From assembly GCA_948474755.1 (NCBI GenBank), contig CAOLHI010002545.1, forward strand, positions 124,001 to 188,000: a stretch of DNA of 64,000 bases, given 5' to 3'. Below the pieces are notes generated by a model that saw nothing but the letters and a program-made list of their open reading frames with translations, ran no database searches and had not been told where the DNA came from. This DNA comes from Ctenosaura bakeri (Eukaryota; Chordata; Lepidosauria; Squamata; Iguanidae). Below, piece by piece: positions 33,610 to 46,956 of this stretch. How positions within the stretch are numbered: the stretch's first letter is position 1; each line of letters opens with the position of its first letter. The translations under genes were made by a program, and so were the position numbers.

Positions 33610-36600
33610 ATCATGGTGAATTTTATATTTTCAAATTTCAGTATGGTTGTTTTTGGTCAGCTAACTTGCTTCTTTCCAGAATTGTGGTGATGGTGGTATG
33701 TGTGTGTGTTAAATCATTTCTATTGCAAATCCATACCTGTTTACATAGATTTGTTTCAGCTCTGACTATAATCCTGTAAAGCAGGAGGAAGCATTATGCC
33801 GCAGTCCCATATTTCTTTCAAAGTCATATATTTCTTGATCCATTTCTTGCCTTCTGTATATTTTGATGCAGACGTGAATGAGACAAAAAGGAGTATGTTG
33901 TATACCTTGAACTTTTTGAATGAAACATGATAAGTAAATGTATTTACTTCTTAATGGTTCTGATGCGACATCTTTGTTTCCTTAGCAAAATAAGGCTATT
34001 CTTCATTGGTGTTGTAAGGAGCAGCACAAATAAAAGCTCTAATGCAGTATCATAGTATGCTGAGAAAAAGGTGAGGTCCTGGAAGAACATACAGGAGATC
34101 TCACAAAACTAGCTATAGCTAATTGTAATTCATATTGACGGAGAGTTTAGTAGCCAGGGAGGAGAGTTGCAGAATGACTGACTTTCTTTGATTTAGAACA
34201 AGGGCAAATTGAAAGGAAATGCCAACATTTAATTTCTAATGTGGATTAAATAGGGCATATTTTCCAATGAGAGTTACAACTTAAAGCTGCAGTAATAGTA
34301 AATGTATTCCTGTAACTAAAAGATCTATGAGAAAATCTTTTTGTATTAGGAGCTGTAGGAAACACAGAAGAGGAATTTCTGTTCTGATGAATGTCAGACT
34401 TTTTACTTGATGAGACAGAAAGGATATATGTTCTCTTTTTAAACATCATGAAGAAAGTGTCAGAGCAGTGAAAACTGAAACCAGGGTCTTATACTTGGAG
34501 CACTGGTGTTTTTGTCAGAGTGAGCCATCTCATCTTCTTGTAGAACTCTGGTTAAACTGTTATTCAAACATGGGGAATTAGAAACCAAGATCTGTTTTAT
34601 CTTTCTTGTACAGCAGCCTGGAATTATACGGATCATCTAGGTGACACATAACTACAGTGATTATGGAGTTTCAGGGAAGAGTTCCTACAGAATTCGCCAG
34701 AGTGGGATTCAGGGAGCTTGAGAATGAAGTAGCTTGCCAGAGGCAGACAAGAGATATTTAAAGTTTGCAGTCTAGTGAGGAGGGTTCAAGCACTGTGAGC
34801 AGGAAAACAGTTTCTTTTTGAAGATGACTAATAAGAAAGTACTGGCTGAGAGAATGATGTGTGTGTGTGTGTGTGTATGCTATGTATTAAAATACATAAA
34901 AACATGCAGACATTTATGAATGAATGAAAAGGTGACTAAGAAGGTAGGTTGCAAAAATTTGAAGTCACCTCTTCACCTGTGTGGAACAGTCACTGATATA
35001 TAGAAAGGTGTCATGAGGTTTGTCCAGTGCTTAGTGCCAAAGGCAAAGATGGAGACCCCAGCAGCTTACTGGAGCTAGAAAGTTCCCCAACTATACTTCT
35101 GATTCTGTATCAAAGTGCATTGTACTCTTGCTTCATCTCAGCTAGTCCTCCTGACCATGTTGGTGTGAATTGTCATCTACGCTTGCACATGCTGCTTCCC
35201 CAGCATTCCTGTCTGCCACAGTATGTTCATCTTATCACTATTCTGGTATACTAGTTTTTAAATAGTCAGACATCTGTAGAGTCCAAGCATCAAAATCATT
35301 GTCATGCATTGAACAGATGTTTATGTGAAAGCCAGGGAGGTGAACTGGCTTCAAGATGAAGTTTGAACCCCCGTTCAGCAATTCATAAAATAGCCTGATT
35401 TGCCTCAGAATAATTTGGAGATTGCTTGGTTCAAACAGGGTTGAAATCTCTATTGAGAAAACTACTTCTTCAGACTCCTACTGATTATAATTGAAAATCA
35501 ACAAATCACTATGACTTCTTTCCTTCTTTGCCAGAATTGGATGACATTTGAAAGCTTAAGCAGCCAATTATGAGAGAATGATGCATGTTGGATTTCAGAC
35601 AAATAGATGCAGGCAGGTTTGTGCCACATACCTTTTTTTTTTAAAGAAACTGCCAGTAATTTTTTTATTTCTTGACAGCACTGTATAGAATTCTCAAAGA
35701 TACTTGCCCCTTCTGGGGTAACAAAGCCTGTCAAGTTTCAGATGAATAAATGCAGGGATTTTTGTGATAGATTAGACTCTACAGTTTGGTGCTTTACCAA
35801 AGGGGGGGGGAGGACCATTACTTCGTATGCACATATGTATGCTTTGCACGTATGTTCAGTATCCTTGCCCAAAAGCATAAGTATTGGAGTGCTCCGATAG
35901 AGTCAAAGCCATATAAAATGTATGCCACTCCCCATTCTGTTCTTTGATGTTTTCCTTATATAAAGAGATTCATGAAAAATCAGTTTTTGCATACTCACTA
36001 GCCTAAATCCATGCTAGGCGCAACTTGAGAAGAACCAAGCTGCTGAATAGGAAGTCAGCACATAAGTAAATCCCATTGAAACAGTGAATCTACTCCATCT
36101 GGGACTAGCAATTAGATGTAGGTCACTATCTATAGTATTGAGTCCATCTGAATCCATATCGCCATGTAAGGTGTTGGGGGGAGGTTTCATATTTGAATTT
36201 AGTAGGTTTTGAATCCTGCTTCAGTTTAACCGTATTTACAATCAGCTCTACTCCAGTCAAGATTTTTTTCTCCAGTTCTTCATTAACGCAATTAACAAAC
36301 AACAAAGTAGCAGTAATGCAACAGGATAGATGACCATTAAGAAATGGAACAGGATGGTAACATGTGATATAGATAAGCCTAAAAAACTTTAATAGACTTG
36401 TAGCATAAATATACAGTTTAAAGGGCTACAGCATCTGCATGATGGACCTACTGGCAAGTACAGTATAGTGGGAGAAGAAGATCATAAAACTGGTAAGCTT
36501 TAGTCATTGCCACAGAGATATGGCATTTAATAGGTTGAAGCCAATTTATAGGAGGATTTTTAAAAGGTGGCAACACACACAGACAATGCAATATGAAAGA

Positions 36601-37260
36601 GAGAATCTGAGAACTTAATTGACATAATGGTCCTGACAAGTGTTAGCTTCCATGTTTCTTGCCAGCTTGCTGAGTCTGTTAAGATGCTGCTAAGTCTGGT
36701 GTACTTGGTACCTTAAAATGCATTTGTTTCCTCTTAAATAAAATATAATAGCTATCTGCTAGAGTTATTATTTATGAGCTTGTTGCCTGTCTCTTCTTCT
36801 GTGTGATTCAGAATATCTTAGGAATAGCAGAACAGAAATGCAACAGCAATTTGTGCACAGGAATGATCAAGGGCTTTATGTTGGAATTTGTTCAAGAAAC
36901 CAATATTCCCTGGCAGACTTTATGCAAAGAACAAAGATACTTCTTTTTCCTTCAGTCCTTTCAGTCTTTATTTCTTTCTTCCTTCTTTTTGCTTAAAGGA
37001 GGAAAGATGATGTTAAAGCGCAGCAAAAATATTTCTGAAGAGAAAGCTCCCCAAAGTTTTTAGAAACTGGTTATTAAGAATGCTCCTCTCCCTTGGATGT
37101 CTCTCTTTGGTGGGTACAATATGTAGTGATGAGAAAGGTTATGGTATGAATGCATGCCAGAAGAGTGGACTTGAGCTATAAGAACATCTTGAAAGTTATA
37201 GCCATAGCTATGCTATAGCACATTTATGTCTTCAAAGATTATGTATTTCTTAAAAGATCA
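33610..37260. other. Unassigned AT-rich stretch
   Basis: No exon or RNA gene supported. A (GT)10 run lies at 34858-34878, a G9 run near 35805, and a scrap of the old CCCATTGA repeat at 36005-36125. Several ORFs of 60-86 codons have no features. Confidence 0.4.
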
Positions 37261-37267
37261 AGGTTAG

Positions 37268-37328
37268 ACTGGCAAGGGGTTGGACTGGATGGCCCCTGTG
37301 GTCTCTTCCAACTGTATGATTCTGTGAG
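37268..37328 (+). repeat. CR1 LINE 3' terminal fragment
   Basis: 'GGGGTTGGACTGGATGGCCC' then 'TCTTCCAACTGTATGATTC'. Only the last 60 bases of CR1 remain. Confidence 0.8.
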
Positions 37329-37329
37329 A

Positions 37330-39420
37330 TCATCTGGACAAGGGATCATTCTGTCAAACAGGCACCTCACTAACATCTTAAAAGAGAGAGGACCTTATAT
37401 AGACAGGAGGTCAAACTAAAAAGGATTTCACCAATTTCATTTTCTTCCCATGAAAAGAACATCTCTGAATTCATGCTTGCCCTGAAATATCTAGAAACTC
37501 AGTCACATAAAAGTATTTAGAATAGTGGTATTTCAGCTTTTCTATAATGTCGATTGTTTGGAGCAAAAGGGAATATAGCAATACCTACAACACTAATTTC
37601 AAAACAGCAATGGATCATTGGTATCATCCACACTTCACAGAAAGAAAATAGAGAAGTGTTTCTGTAATGTAAAAAATTCTGCAACAGTAGACAAGAAGAA
37701 CAAAATCAAGTATGTAGGTGATAATTTTCCCTGATGTTTTGGAATGAAGTAGTCTGAATGCATCAGACTACTGTAAACATCATGCAGTATGTGTTTACTT
37801 GGGCACCAGTTTCAGTGAGGTCAATACAGTTTAGTATGCATAGCACTGCAGCCTCCCAATCATTTGTGGCAATGCATTTGCTCAGAACTCTGAGAATATC
37901 AATGTGGTGTCACAGTGTAGGCAGCAGTGAATGAATCTACCAGTTTTTTTTCTCTCTGTTTTTTTTTTAAACTCAAGTTCTTTTCATCCCATTTCTGGAA
38001 AAATTTATGAACATTGGTGAGCAATTTTCAAAAGCAAAGGAAATGAAACTTCAAGCAGTTTGCACTGGCTGAGTCTAGTAAGTACATCTATACCCAGTAT
38101 GAAAAGGAACCTGCCTGCTATAAAGATGAGGAGCCTATTAGGAAAAAAAGAAGAAGAAGTGGCTATCTTAATTCTACACTGCAGACGTGGTGAAATATAT
38201 GAGAATTCAACTCCAGACTTTTAAGAGTTAAATACTCAAGACCAGTGGCAGAATAGGAAAAAAAAATCAATTGGCTATGTTTTCACTTCATTTAATTTTT
38301 TTTTAAATCTCAAATTCTTTCCACCTTTTTGTGAAGATATCTGAAATTTTAGAAAGTTCTTATTAAAAACTGAACTAAATAAAATTTTTGCACATCCATA
38401 GATGTGGACAGCCACACCTTTGGCAAGAACTAGAAATTACAGAGCATTTATTACTATTTCAAAAAGACATTGACTCTGTCTCCTTCTGCTAGTTAATACT
38501 TAGTATTATAAAAATATGTGACATCCTGTCATTCTGTCATTTATTTTCCCAACCTTTCAAAGCAACAAGTGAAAATGAACAAGATGGGGGAAGTCGCAAT
38601 GAGATAATTACTGTGTCATACATTTTGAATTGGGGATGCTATGAAGGAGATCCAGGGATGGGTCTTTCCAAAGTATAGCTTTGACCTGGGAGCAGGCTGC
38701 CAAGCTGCAATCCTAAACACATTTATGCTGAAAATCTTTCTTGAACCCAGTAAAAATAAAAGTGCACTTTTTCTGGTTGCGGGGAGAACTGTGGTTGGGA
38801 TGTTCAGCAAAATTCTCTGTTTCTATTAGAGCATCAAGAATATGCAAACTTTAACGGATTTCTGATCGATGCATCTGTTTGCTGTGTGTCTAGGCCCATA
38901 ATCAATATGAAGGAAAGTTAGATATTTATCTATTTATAGAACTCTGTTTGTATCTCACACTTCATAAAGATATTCCAAACCAGTTAACAACATTAATAAA
39001 AGGCAATAAATAATAATAAATATATTAAACAGTATTACAGTATCTGTTATGCACAGTTAATACTAAATCCCAGGATATACTATCAATGTGATTTTAATCA
39101 TATTGTATCATAACACCAAATATATGAGAGAAGCTTGAAAGCAGGCAGAAAAATGAGTTGTCATAATTTAGAAAGTGAGTAACTTTTACGTACTGTTGAA
39201 AGAAACAAAATAACTTTCATTTAGATATCTCTATTACAGTATTTGTTAATAATTGGATATTTCCATTGGGTTTGAAGTACTTAAAAATCCCACTACTTAT
39301 ATAAACATGGAAGCACTCTCAAGAAAAGAGTATGAATTACGAGTTATGAATGGAATAGGCATTCTTAAAGTTTACACTTTGTGTGAAGAAATCCTAATGG
39401 ATAGGAGAAAAAATGAGTTT
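37330..39420. other. Unassigned stretch, nothing recognised
   Basis: AT-rich, intron-like. Opposite-strand ORF pair at 38616-38829 is a mutual shadow without domain. Confidence 0.45.
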
Positions 39421-39422
39421 GC

Positions 39423-39652
39423 TGTTGTGTACCTTGAAGTTGTTTCTGATTTATGGCAACCCTAAGACAATCCTAACAAAAGATTTTGTGAACAAGATCT
39501 GTTCAAAGAAGGTTTGCTGTTCTCTTTCTCTGAGGCTAAGAGAGTGTGGATTGCTCAAGTTCACCCTGTGGGTTTTCATGGCTGAGCAGGGATTGGAACC
39601 CTGATCTCCAGATTCTTGTCCAGTTCTCAAGACACTGTACCACACTAGCTTA
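39423..39652 (-). repeat. Sauria-type SINE, near full length
   Basis: BovB-like tail at left ('cttgaagttgtttctgatttatgg'), central 'aagttcaccctgtggg', box-B-like 'gggattggaaccctgatctcc', tRNA head at right ('acactgtaccacactagct'). Confidence 0.82.
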
Positions 39653-39784
39653 AGTCTACCTAAGTAAAAATATATGCTTCTAATAAGACCAGTCAGCATC
39701 TGTATGGATTGTTTGACTATTCTACATCATTTAATTTGGACCATTAAAATCAAAGTAACTGAAAATTAAATATGGTAGTCTCTA

Positions 39785-39985
39785 TTGTTGTTGTTTCAAA
39801 TGATCTCTAATTTACTGTGACCCTAGGATGAACCTATCATGTTTTTTTGTGGGGTGGGGGGGTTGAGAGTGTGTGATGTGCCCAAAGTTACCCAATGGGT
39901 TTCCATAGCCAGGCAGGGAATTGAACCCTGGTTTCCAGGGTTGTAGTCCAGGGCTCAAAACACTATACCACATTGGCTCCCTTGC
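39785..39985 (-). repeat. Sauria-type SINE
   Basis: Second minus-strand copy 130 bases from the previous one. TTGTTGTTGTTT (the complement of the CAA tail) at left, 'cccaaagttacccaatggg' in the centre, head 'aaaacactataccacattgg' at right. A G-rich run (GGGGTGGGGGGG) interrupts the middle. Confidence 0.82.
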
Positions 39986-40771
39986 CACTATATCCTCTTG
40001 TTATTTTTGTGGCATGTTTACTTAATGTTTGCGCTTACCTATATGAGGATATCTCGAAGACAAACAGTCATCTTTTAATAATTATACAGGTGTAACCAAA
40101 CGTGCATGGCTCAGGGTAGGACTGAAATTCTAGGCCTTTCCATTCTTCAAGCTTCCCGATATAGAAGCAACCCAGTAGATATCACATCCTCTATTAATAA
40201 AAGAAAGAATGAAATTTAAAAGCACAATCTGTTTCATAATCCTATTTGAAAATATTCTTTGCCACAAATTGCACTTTTAAAATTACTGTGATTTGATATT
40301 CTGAAGTTTCTTCAGTGATACAACAACTTTTTTGCTGTGCAGTTCTGGGAATGCAAAGTTGTGGGAGTCATTTTGTTTTAGAAAATCCTGTTGTATAGAA
40401 TTCTACAAGGAATGGATAGGACCACAGACCATTTCTGATGGTGATGGTCATGGTGGTGTTAGAGTGTTGATTACCTGATATGTAAAATCTCAGTAATATA
40501 TTTAACAAAAAGATAAATTCAAGGATGAACCTGTCCATTGCTGTTTATTCAGTTTGTTATTTTTTGAACTTCAAGTTCACAATCCTGTTTTTATATTAAT
40601 TTTCAATTTAAAAAAACTGCAAAGCTTCACAACTGTTTTCATGCTCATTTCTCCTAAGGTATATATACTTACACTGACTTTAGGTTACTATTCATATTCT
40701 TGCAAGCTCTGTTGTTATGCGGGATGGCAAATTATTTCTACAAGTATATTTTTGTTTGTGCAGGCCTGTTT

Positions 40772-40943
40772 GTGCAGAGCCAAGGTGGTGTAGTGGTTTG
40801 AGCATTGAACTACAACTCTGGAGACCAGGGTTTCTCCACGTGGCCATGGACACTTACTGAGTGATCTTGGGCACATCACACACTCTCAGCCCCCAGAAAA
40901 CCTCATGATACGTTTGCCTTAGGGTCACCATAAGTTGGAAACA

Positions 40944-40974
<31 letters not shown>

Positions 40975-40980
40975 GCCTCA
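40772..40980 (+). repeat. Sauria-type SINE, near full length, with long CAA tail
   Basis: Head GGTGGTGTAGTGGTTTGAGC at about 40785, a recognisable tRNA A-box; 'GAGACCAGGGTTTCTCC' B-box region; 'GGATCTTGGGCACATCA' type centre; tail 'CCATAAGTTGGAAAC' then about ten ACA/CAA units. Probably one of the youngest copies in the window. Confidence 0.9.
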
Positions 40981-42290
40981 CTTGACAACAACAATGCCTC
41001 TCTCTTATATACAGTTTTTTTTTTTTTGAATACTAGAGACTTTTCTCTGGGTGTACCTACTTTCTGAAATGAAGGAGTGGGGGTCAGGAAGAAAACCTGT
41101 TCAGTTTTGCCAACTGACTTCCAAAATGTTCTTTCTAAGAGGAACCCATTCAAACCTTACTCTGATATAAATTTTTCTGTCCTGTCCTGTGTTAAGGTGC
41201 CCCCTCAAAAAAACAAAAACAAAACAAAAAAACAATCTAAACAGGAAAAACTGCCCAACAGCAAAGAACTGGGCTAGAATCCTATAAGTAAAACTTTAAT
41301 CATTATGTCTACATTGTTGTTCCAGTAAAAAGGATGTGTGCACATCTTTTAATTCCTCATGATGAAATTTATCATATTTCTCTATCTAGAAATCAGTCTG
41401 ATAGTTTCTTGTAATTTCACCATCTCTGTATATGTCAATTCTGTATTTCAAGGATATCTACCAATCTGATCTGTCTGAAATTTGTTATTCAAATCTGTTG
41501 GAGTCCAGTGATTTTTTCTGAGTTTTCACAGCTCCTACAACCATGGTGCTCCGTTTAAAAGATGTTGTGCAAATCATCTCCTTCATGTTCCAAGGAAATT
41601 TGTTATAGAAGGTAATAATGGTTGGCTGCAAACACTACTTGTTTGGTGCTGCTTGAATATAGGGATTGTCTGCAGTGTAAAATACAAATTAATTTCGGTA
41701 GAATGAAAAATGAGTATTTGGCCACGCTGGGCCATTTCATCTAGGCTTATGTTCATTTCATCTAGGGGAAAATGTGAATTGCATCACAAATCAAGCATGG
41801 TTGAGAAGATCACTTGGTCTTTTTATTGCTGTGAAGAACTTCTTCTGCAATATAGCCAAATGCATTTTGTTCTGTTGGGTCAATTTTCTCTGCCTGTTTT
41901 ATTTTGTCCCATTCAAACAACTTCTGTTGGCTTTGACAGTCAGGAAATTTGTGTTGTAACTAATGCCCACTCCCATTTTGGCTTTAATTGTTCTGTGGGG
42001 TGCATTGTATGCAAATTGAACTTGCAAATAGTAGTAGGGGTTTTCAAGAAAGGGCTATATCTTATTATATTAAAAATGGTGGTGAAAATCATGTGCAAGT
42101 TGGATACAATGATTAGTTTATGATTTGAGGAAAATTAGCTTTTCTCACTGTAGCTAGGGGCCTGCAGTTAACATTGCTTAGAATGGTAGGGTTCTGAAGA
42201 ACATATGGTGCAGCCCCCTGAAAAGCAGGGCTGTGGAATACATATGCTGAACATTCAGTTATGACTCCAGTGTTGACTCCAACACCTTCA
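40981..42290. other. Unassigned stretch
   Basis: T11 run near 41019 and A/C-rich 'aaaacaaaaacaaaac' near 41211. ORF 41710-42123 (+, 137 codons) is the longest here but has no recognisable motif, repeats or splice sites. I treat it as chance. Confidence 0.4.
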
Positions 42291-42560
42291 TAAATGGTAA
42301 ATGTCTATTAATTATTAATAATAAATTTACTGTAGCAAAATGACAACATTTCATCACCACCTGGATCATCAGGCTACTTAAACTGACAAAATATCAGATA
42401 TATTTGTTTGATTAATGATGAAATGATTAAATGTTGAATTATTTATTTCATAGTTAAGTATGAAATAAATTAAGCATTAATTTATTAGTTTAATTTGTTA
42501 ATTTAAGTATTATTAAGTATTGATTTAATAAGTATTAAGTATGAAATGATTTTTTTACCA
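42291..42560. repeat. AT-rich degenerate tandem zone
   Basis: Repeated TTAAGTATTAAGTATGAAAT and TTAATTTATTAGTTTAATTTG motifs, over 85% A+T by eye. Probably a decayed AT-rich satellite-like patch. Confidence 0.5.
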
Positions 42561-42779
42561 TTGTTTGCCATTGTTTACCATTTATATTGTTATAAGTTTT
42601 TATATTGAAGCTGAAGCAGAGATTGGTACATTTCTACCAACTCCATCTCTACCTCAAATTGCTTCTGACTCATATTTCATGACTCTGATTCTTAGTCCAC
42701 AGCCCTGTTCCAAAGTATTCTCTACAAAGTATTCTGCATCTATATACAAAATGAATATGGCTTGATCGTTATGCCATAG

Positions 42780-42905
42780 ACTTGGCAGTCCTTCAACTTT
42801 GTCATTTTAGGCTAGCATCCTCTTCCAAGATATTTATTGTTTCTGGAAGCCAGCTTGGGTCCCAGCCTGAGAGAAAGGCACCATATAAATGTAATAAATA
42901 AATAA
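42780..42905 (+). repeat. LINE 3' end, L2-like
   Basis: 'agcctgagagaaaggcaccatataaatg' followed by TAATAAATAAATAAA is the usual 3' terminus of L2-like elements. Confidence 0.55.
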
Positions 42906-43387
42906 AAGAAATGAAATATTTATTGAACTCATCCACCCTCCAATCAGGCTTGTAGGCTATGTACAGCTTATATCCTCCCACCGTCCTTTACTAGCAGAAG
43001 CAGTCCTAGTTAATCCTCTGACATCCCACCTTCTTTGCTAAAAAATGTCCCAGTGTCTTTCTGTTCCTCCCACTTTCCACCTTTATCCTAGGCTTACTTC
43101 ATTGGCTGTAGACTGAGATCAAAGTGCAGAAATAGCTGATATTCAAGTAACATAACAGGAGGAAAAGGAGAGGAGAGGAAGGGGCACAGTTTTGAACTTC
43201 CTGAACTCATTATATAAATATTGGGATTTGTCTCCTTAAAGTAGTGATTTCTGAGTTCTTTTGCAGTCTTGTTGACTGACCACATCCTTTGATCACACTT
43301 ATTCTCAGGAAAGTTTACAATTGCATAAACATAGAATAAAACAGTTTCTAGCATATCTGTCATGAAATAGCAGAAAACAGTTGCTGT

Positions 43388-43607
43388 TTTATGTGTCTTC
43401 AAGTCAACTTCAAGTTATGGTTACCGTATCATTGGGTTTTCTTGTCAAGATTTATTCAGAGGAAGTTTGCCATTGCTTTCCTCTCTGGCTGAGAAAGTGT
43501 GAATTGCCCAGTGTCACTCAGTGGGTTTCCATGGCTGAATAGGGTTGTGAACTCTGGGCTCTTAAACTCCTAGTCTAGTTCAAGTCACTACACCATGTTG
43601 GCCTCGG
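43388..43607 (-). repeat. Sauria-type SINE
   Basis: Tail complement 'gtgtcttcaagtcaacttcaagttatgg' at left, 'cccagtgtcactcagtggg' centre, head 'caagtcactacaccatgttgg' at right. Confidence 0.82.
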
Positions 43608-43879
43608 TCCATATAAAATAAACAAAGCACATGAACAAGGACAAGCAAGTTTGTAGTCTGGTATCATTAAGGAGAGAGATCCATTGATAGGCATCACAGC
43701 CAAAGGTCATCTGATAATGAACACACCAAGAAAAGGGTGAGGTACACCACTTGTACATTGCTAATTCTGTAGCATTTAATTGAGTGTTTTTAGAAAGTCT
43801 GGGTGCCAATTTTATACCCCTGAAATCCTCCAGAGGCTATGTGGACTGACACATATGCAACCCCGTCATCAACAAAACA

Positions 43880-44025
43880 GGAGGTTGCTGGAAGTCCATT
43901 TCTGCTTTTGAAAAACCGGTGGTCTTTCCCTGCAACCCATTTTAAAGGTGATCTGCCATTTGTGACAACTTCCAGAGAAGGTAGACCACTCTTGTTTTGG
44001 TCAGAAAAATGGCAGCTGAAGTAGG
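43880..44025. repeat. Imperfect inverted repeat
   Basis: 'ccatttctgcttttg...accggtggtctttccc' (about 43896-43931) pairs with 'agaaggtagaccactcttgttttggtcagaaaaatgg' (about 43976-44012). Spacer about 45 bases. It may be an old MITE. Confidence 0.35.
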
Positions 44026-44104
44026 GTGTCGGTTCAAGTTTGCAAAATGAGATTTGGGAAGCTGTTTGTGGCCTGAGGGAAGCACTTTTTTCAATCTTGT
44101 ACTT

Positions 44105-44180
44105 TATCCAATGTTGCTATAGTTTATTGCTGCTTTAAATCCCACTCTGGAGAAAAGTCGGGTATAAATAAAATAAAAAT
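44105..44180 (+). repeat. LINE 3' end, L2-like
   Basis: 'tttaaatcccactctggagaaaagtcgggtataaataaaataaa' has the 'GAGAAAAG-CGGGGTATAAAT' signature of squamate L2-type 3' ends. Confidence 0.6.
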
Positions 44181-44189
44181 TGAAAGCAG

Positions 44190-45520
44190 AAGCAAAACAT
44201 TAACAAGATGGTTCATGAAAAGAAATACTTAAGTTGGTTGAAGGGTAGGTTAAGGCTAGTTAACCTGACTAAGCAATATACAATTTCTCAATGTGTTCTT
44301 AGATCTTCAAGAGGCTTAGAAGTGCAACTGTTCTATGCCTGTAGGTTAGCTAGGAAAAAGTAGTTGCTGTGGCTTCCTGTAAAGAAGCAGCTAGTTCAGA
44401 CAGAAGCGTTCCGCATGCGGACGTATGCTCATGTGGATAAATTATTCTTGGTGACTGTAGTATTAATAAAACAACATACATGGAACAAGTGAGCTAAATT
44501 AGCTCTTATGGGGAAAAAATCTAGGTGTAAATCTAAGAGTGGAAAATTTTATCTAATGTAAAATGTTCTTACTTCATCAGAGGGAGGGAAGGAGGGATAG
44601 GGTGGCCATATAGGCTCCAGTCTTAAGCTGTTTCTGGCCAATAAAATGAAACAGGGAACTATCATTTCACTTATTTTCTCTTTCAAGAAAATATAAGACC
44701 TAATTAAACTTTAGTTGATTTTTAAGCACAGATCCCTATTTGCTAGCATTTTGTTAGGTATGGCTGCCTTTTTAAGAAGGGAGAAGAAAGCAAGATGTTT
44801 GTGAGTGGTGGCGATGGGGCATAATAGTAGAAGCAATAAAGTAATAAAAACTAAAATAATAAAAGTAAGTTTTATGTTTTTGAAGAATTTTACAGTTTAG
44901 TTCTGAAGCAGTAGAGAAGAGCAAATGAGAGGAGGACTAGGAGAAACAAACAGATAAAATATGTGTGTCCACTCACACACAGAATAATTTCTACACTATA
45001 CATGTGGTGACAGAAAACAGCACCAAGGAATGTATCAGTATCATATGACCAAACATATTTACAAGGCTATCTCAGGCATTATTCATTTCTGAAATAAAGG
45101 ACCAGAGTGCACTGTCTCCCAAATTTCACATATAGAAGCTGACAGATCTGCCAGTGGATCGTACTTCATTAGTGGCTGTGAGGGTAGTTCAGGGAGCAAG
45201 GATCAGGTTGCAATTAATCTATGTTTATCTAAGCTCTTCCTACAGAGCATCACTGCTCAAGGCTTCCACTGGTTTCACATTTAGAGCACTGGTTACTTTC
45301 CTATTGTCTGAGTTCATCATTTGATACTATTAAGTAACAAATAAAAATTCTCCATCTAGTAGTAACATATAACAATTCTCTGAAATCTCATAGTAGTAAC
45401 ATAGGTGATACTCACTTTTATCTCTTTAAGGATATTCTTAAGGATATATTTAAGGATATAAAGATGAGCAAGTGCAACATTCCTGTTTCCCCTATGCTTG
45501 TTTGTTTGTTTGTTTGATTT
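44190..45520. other. Unassigned stretch
   Basis: AT-rich, no gene. A perfect 10-bp palindrome CCGCATGCGG at about 44411-44420 and a (TTTG)4-5 run at 45499-45517 are the only local features. Confidence 0.4.
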
Positions 45521-45527
45521 GGAAATA

Positions 45528-46231
45528 CAGTCCTCCTTTCACATTTGCAAACTTCACCTATGATAATTTGATTATTCATGAAGTGTGTGCATGCCTTTCC
45601 CCCCATTCTCCTCCTCCCATTTCCTTGCATATTGCTGGATGTAGAGAAGGAAGGCAAGCACCCGGACAAAAGGCAAGGAAATTGAGGAGGGAAGGACCCA
45701 TGCATATGTCTTCCTTCTCCCCTCTGGAACTCTCTCATTCCATTCCCTTGCCTCTGGCCCTGGCACTGAGAACTTGTGCCAAGGCAAAAGGCAAGGGAAT
45801 ATCAGGGAAAAAGTTCTCATGCACAGACTTTCTCCCCTCTGGAGCTACCCCCATTCCCTTGCCTTTTGCTTCAGTACTGAGTTCTCATGCTGAAACAAAA
45901 GGCAAGGAAATGGAGGGGGGAGTCCATGCAAGCTTTCCTTTTCCCCTCCAGAGCTACCTGCTCCCATTCCCTTGCCTCTGGCACTGGTGCTGAGAACTCA
46001 CACTGAGGCAAAAGGCAAGGGAATGCTTGTGCAAGCTTTCCTTCTCCCCTCTAGAGCTTTCCCCTCCTATTTCATTGCCTCTGGCCCCAACACACAAAGG
46101 GCAAGGAATGGGAGGGGGAGCTCTGGAAGGGAATGGGAGAGGGATGACGGGGGGGCATTATTCACAGTATTTCCACTTTTGCCCAGGTTCTTTGTCCCCA
46201 AACCCTCGCAAAAGTGGAGAGGGCACTGCAG
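45528..46231. mobile_element. pogo/Tigger-like non-autonomous element with internal tandem repeats
   Basis: Left end CAGTCCTCCTTTCACATTTGC preceded by TA (45526-45527). The right end is the complement of CAGTGCCCTCTCCACTTTTGC, with a TA 4 bases further out (46232-46233). The TIRs match at CAGT, AC and TTTGC and resemble squamate Tigger ends ('cctccacttttgcg'). Between them five units of 104-116 bp repeat, starting near 45595, 45711, 45827, 45932 and 46036. Each reads CTTTC..CCCCTC..GAGCT..CATTCCCTTGCCTC..CTGAGAACTC..AAAGGCAAGG. The ORFs of 140-173 codons across it are repeat translations. Confidence 0.6.
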
Positions 46232-46956
46232 TAAACAAGTAAACAAATGTTCTCCAATTCCTTTTTTTACTACTCTGAGGGAATATGTTTATACACTATG
46301 TGTATACATTGGAGCTTCTTCTCTGCTATTTCTCTTCTTTGCTGCAACAGGTAAAGTAGTACCCATGCTTAACTCAAAGCTCTTTTGTTCTTAAAATCAA
46401 CTGGAGGAAATATGCTTTTTGAAAGCTGTTCATAGGCATTTGGTCATGCTGGTACTAGAGATAAGAGATCCATTTTTTTTAATGCTTTTTAAGATGCCAT
46501 AAAGCAGTGAGGAGAAACTACAGCCTGTGAGCAGTTGGCAGTCCCTGACCCTGCTTGTGTGGCTCCTGAAGTCTCCAAGCAGTCCTCTAAAGCCTCTATC
46601 TTAACTTTGACGTGTGATTTTGGGGTAATTTTTTTGCCTAAAAACCACCCCAAATTGCCCAAACCAAGTGTAGACAAAGGTATATTTATCTTCTCCACCA
46701 GAATCCTCCGAATCTCCAGCTTTTTTTTGTCCAGTTTTCAGCTGCAACTGGTGATTGGTACTGATGGGACATAATTTGAAGTGTGCCATGATATACCATG
46801 TGGCCTGCAAGGGGTGTGTGTGCTGGGGTGAAAATTGCCCCATGCCCCCCCACACCTGCTTAGCACTATGATAAACCATGCAATTGGAAATCCTGCCTGC
46901 TTCACTTTCTCCTCATTTCCAAAAGTCATCTTTTTGGCATTGTTCTGCTATACCAG

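Noticed and set aside
40772..40850. tRNA gene
   Set aside because: A-box and B-box are present but the sequence continues into a BovB-like SINE tail, and many copies occur; it is a SINE head.
41710..42123. 137-codon ORF as a gene
   Set aside because: No domain, no splice sites, Cys/Phe/Leu composition typical of random AT-rich DNA.
45472..46394. ORFs of 140 and 173 codons
   Set aside because: Repetitive peptide produced by 104-116 bp tandem units between transposon ends.
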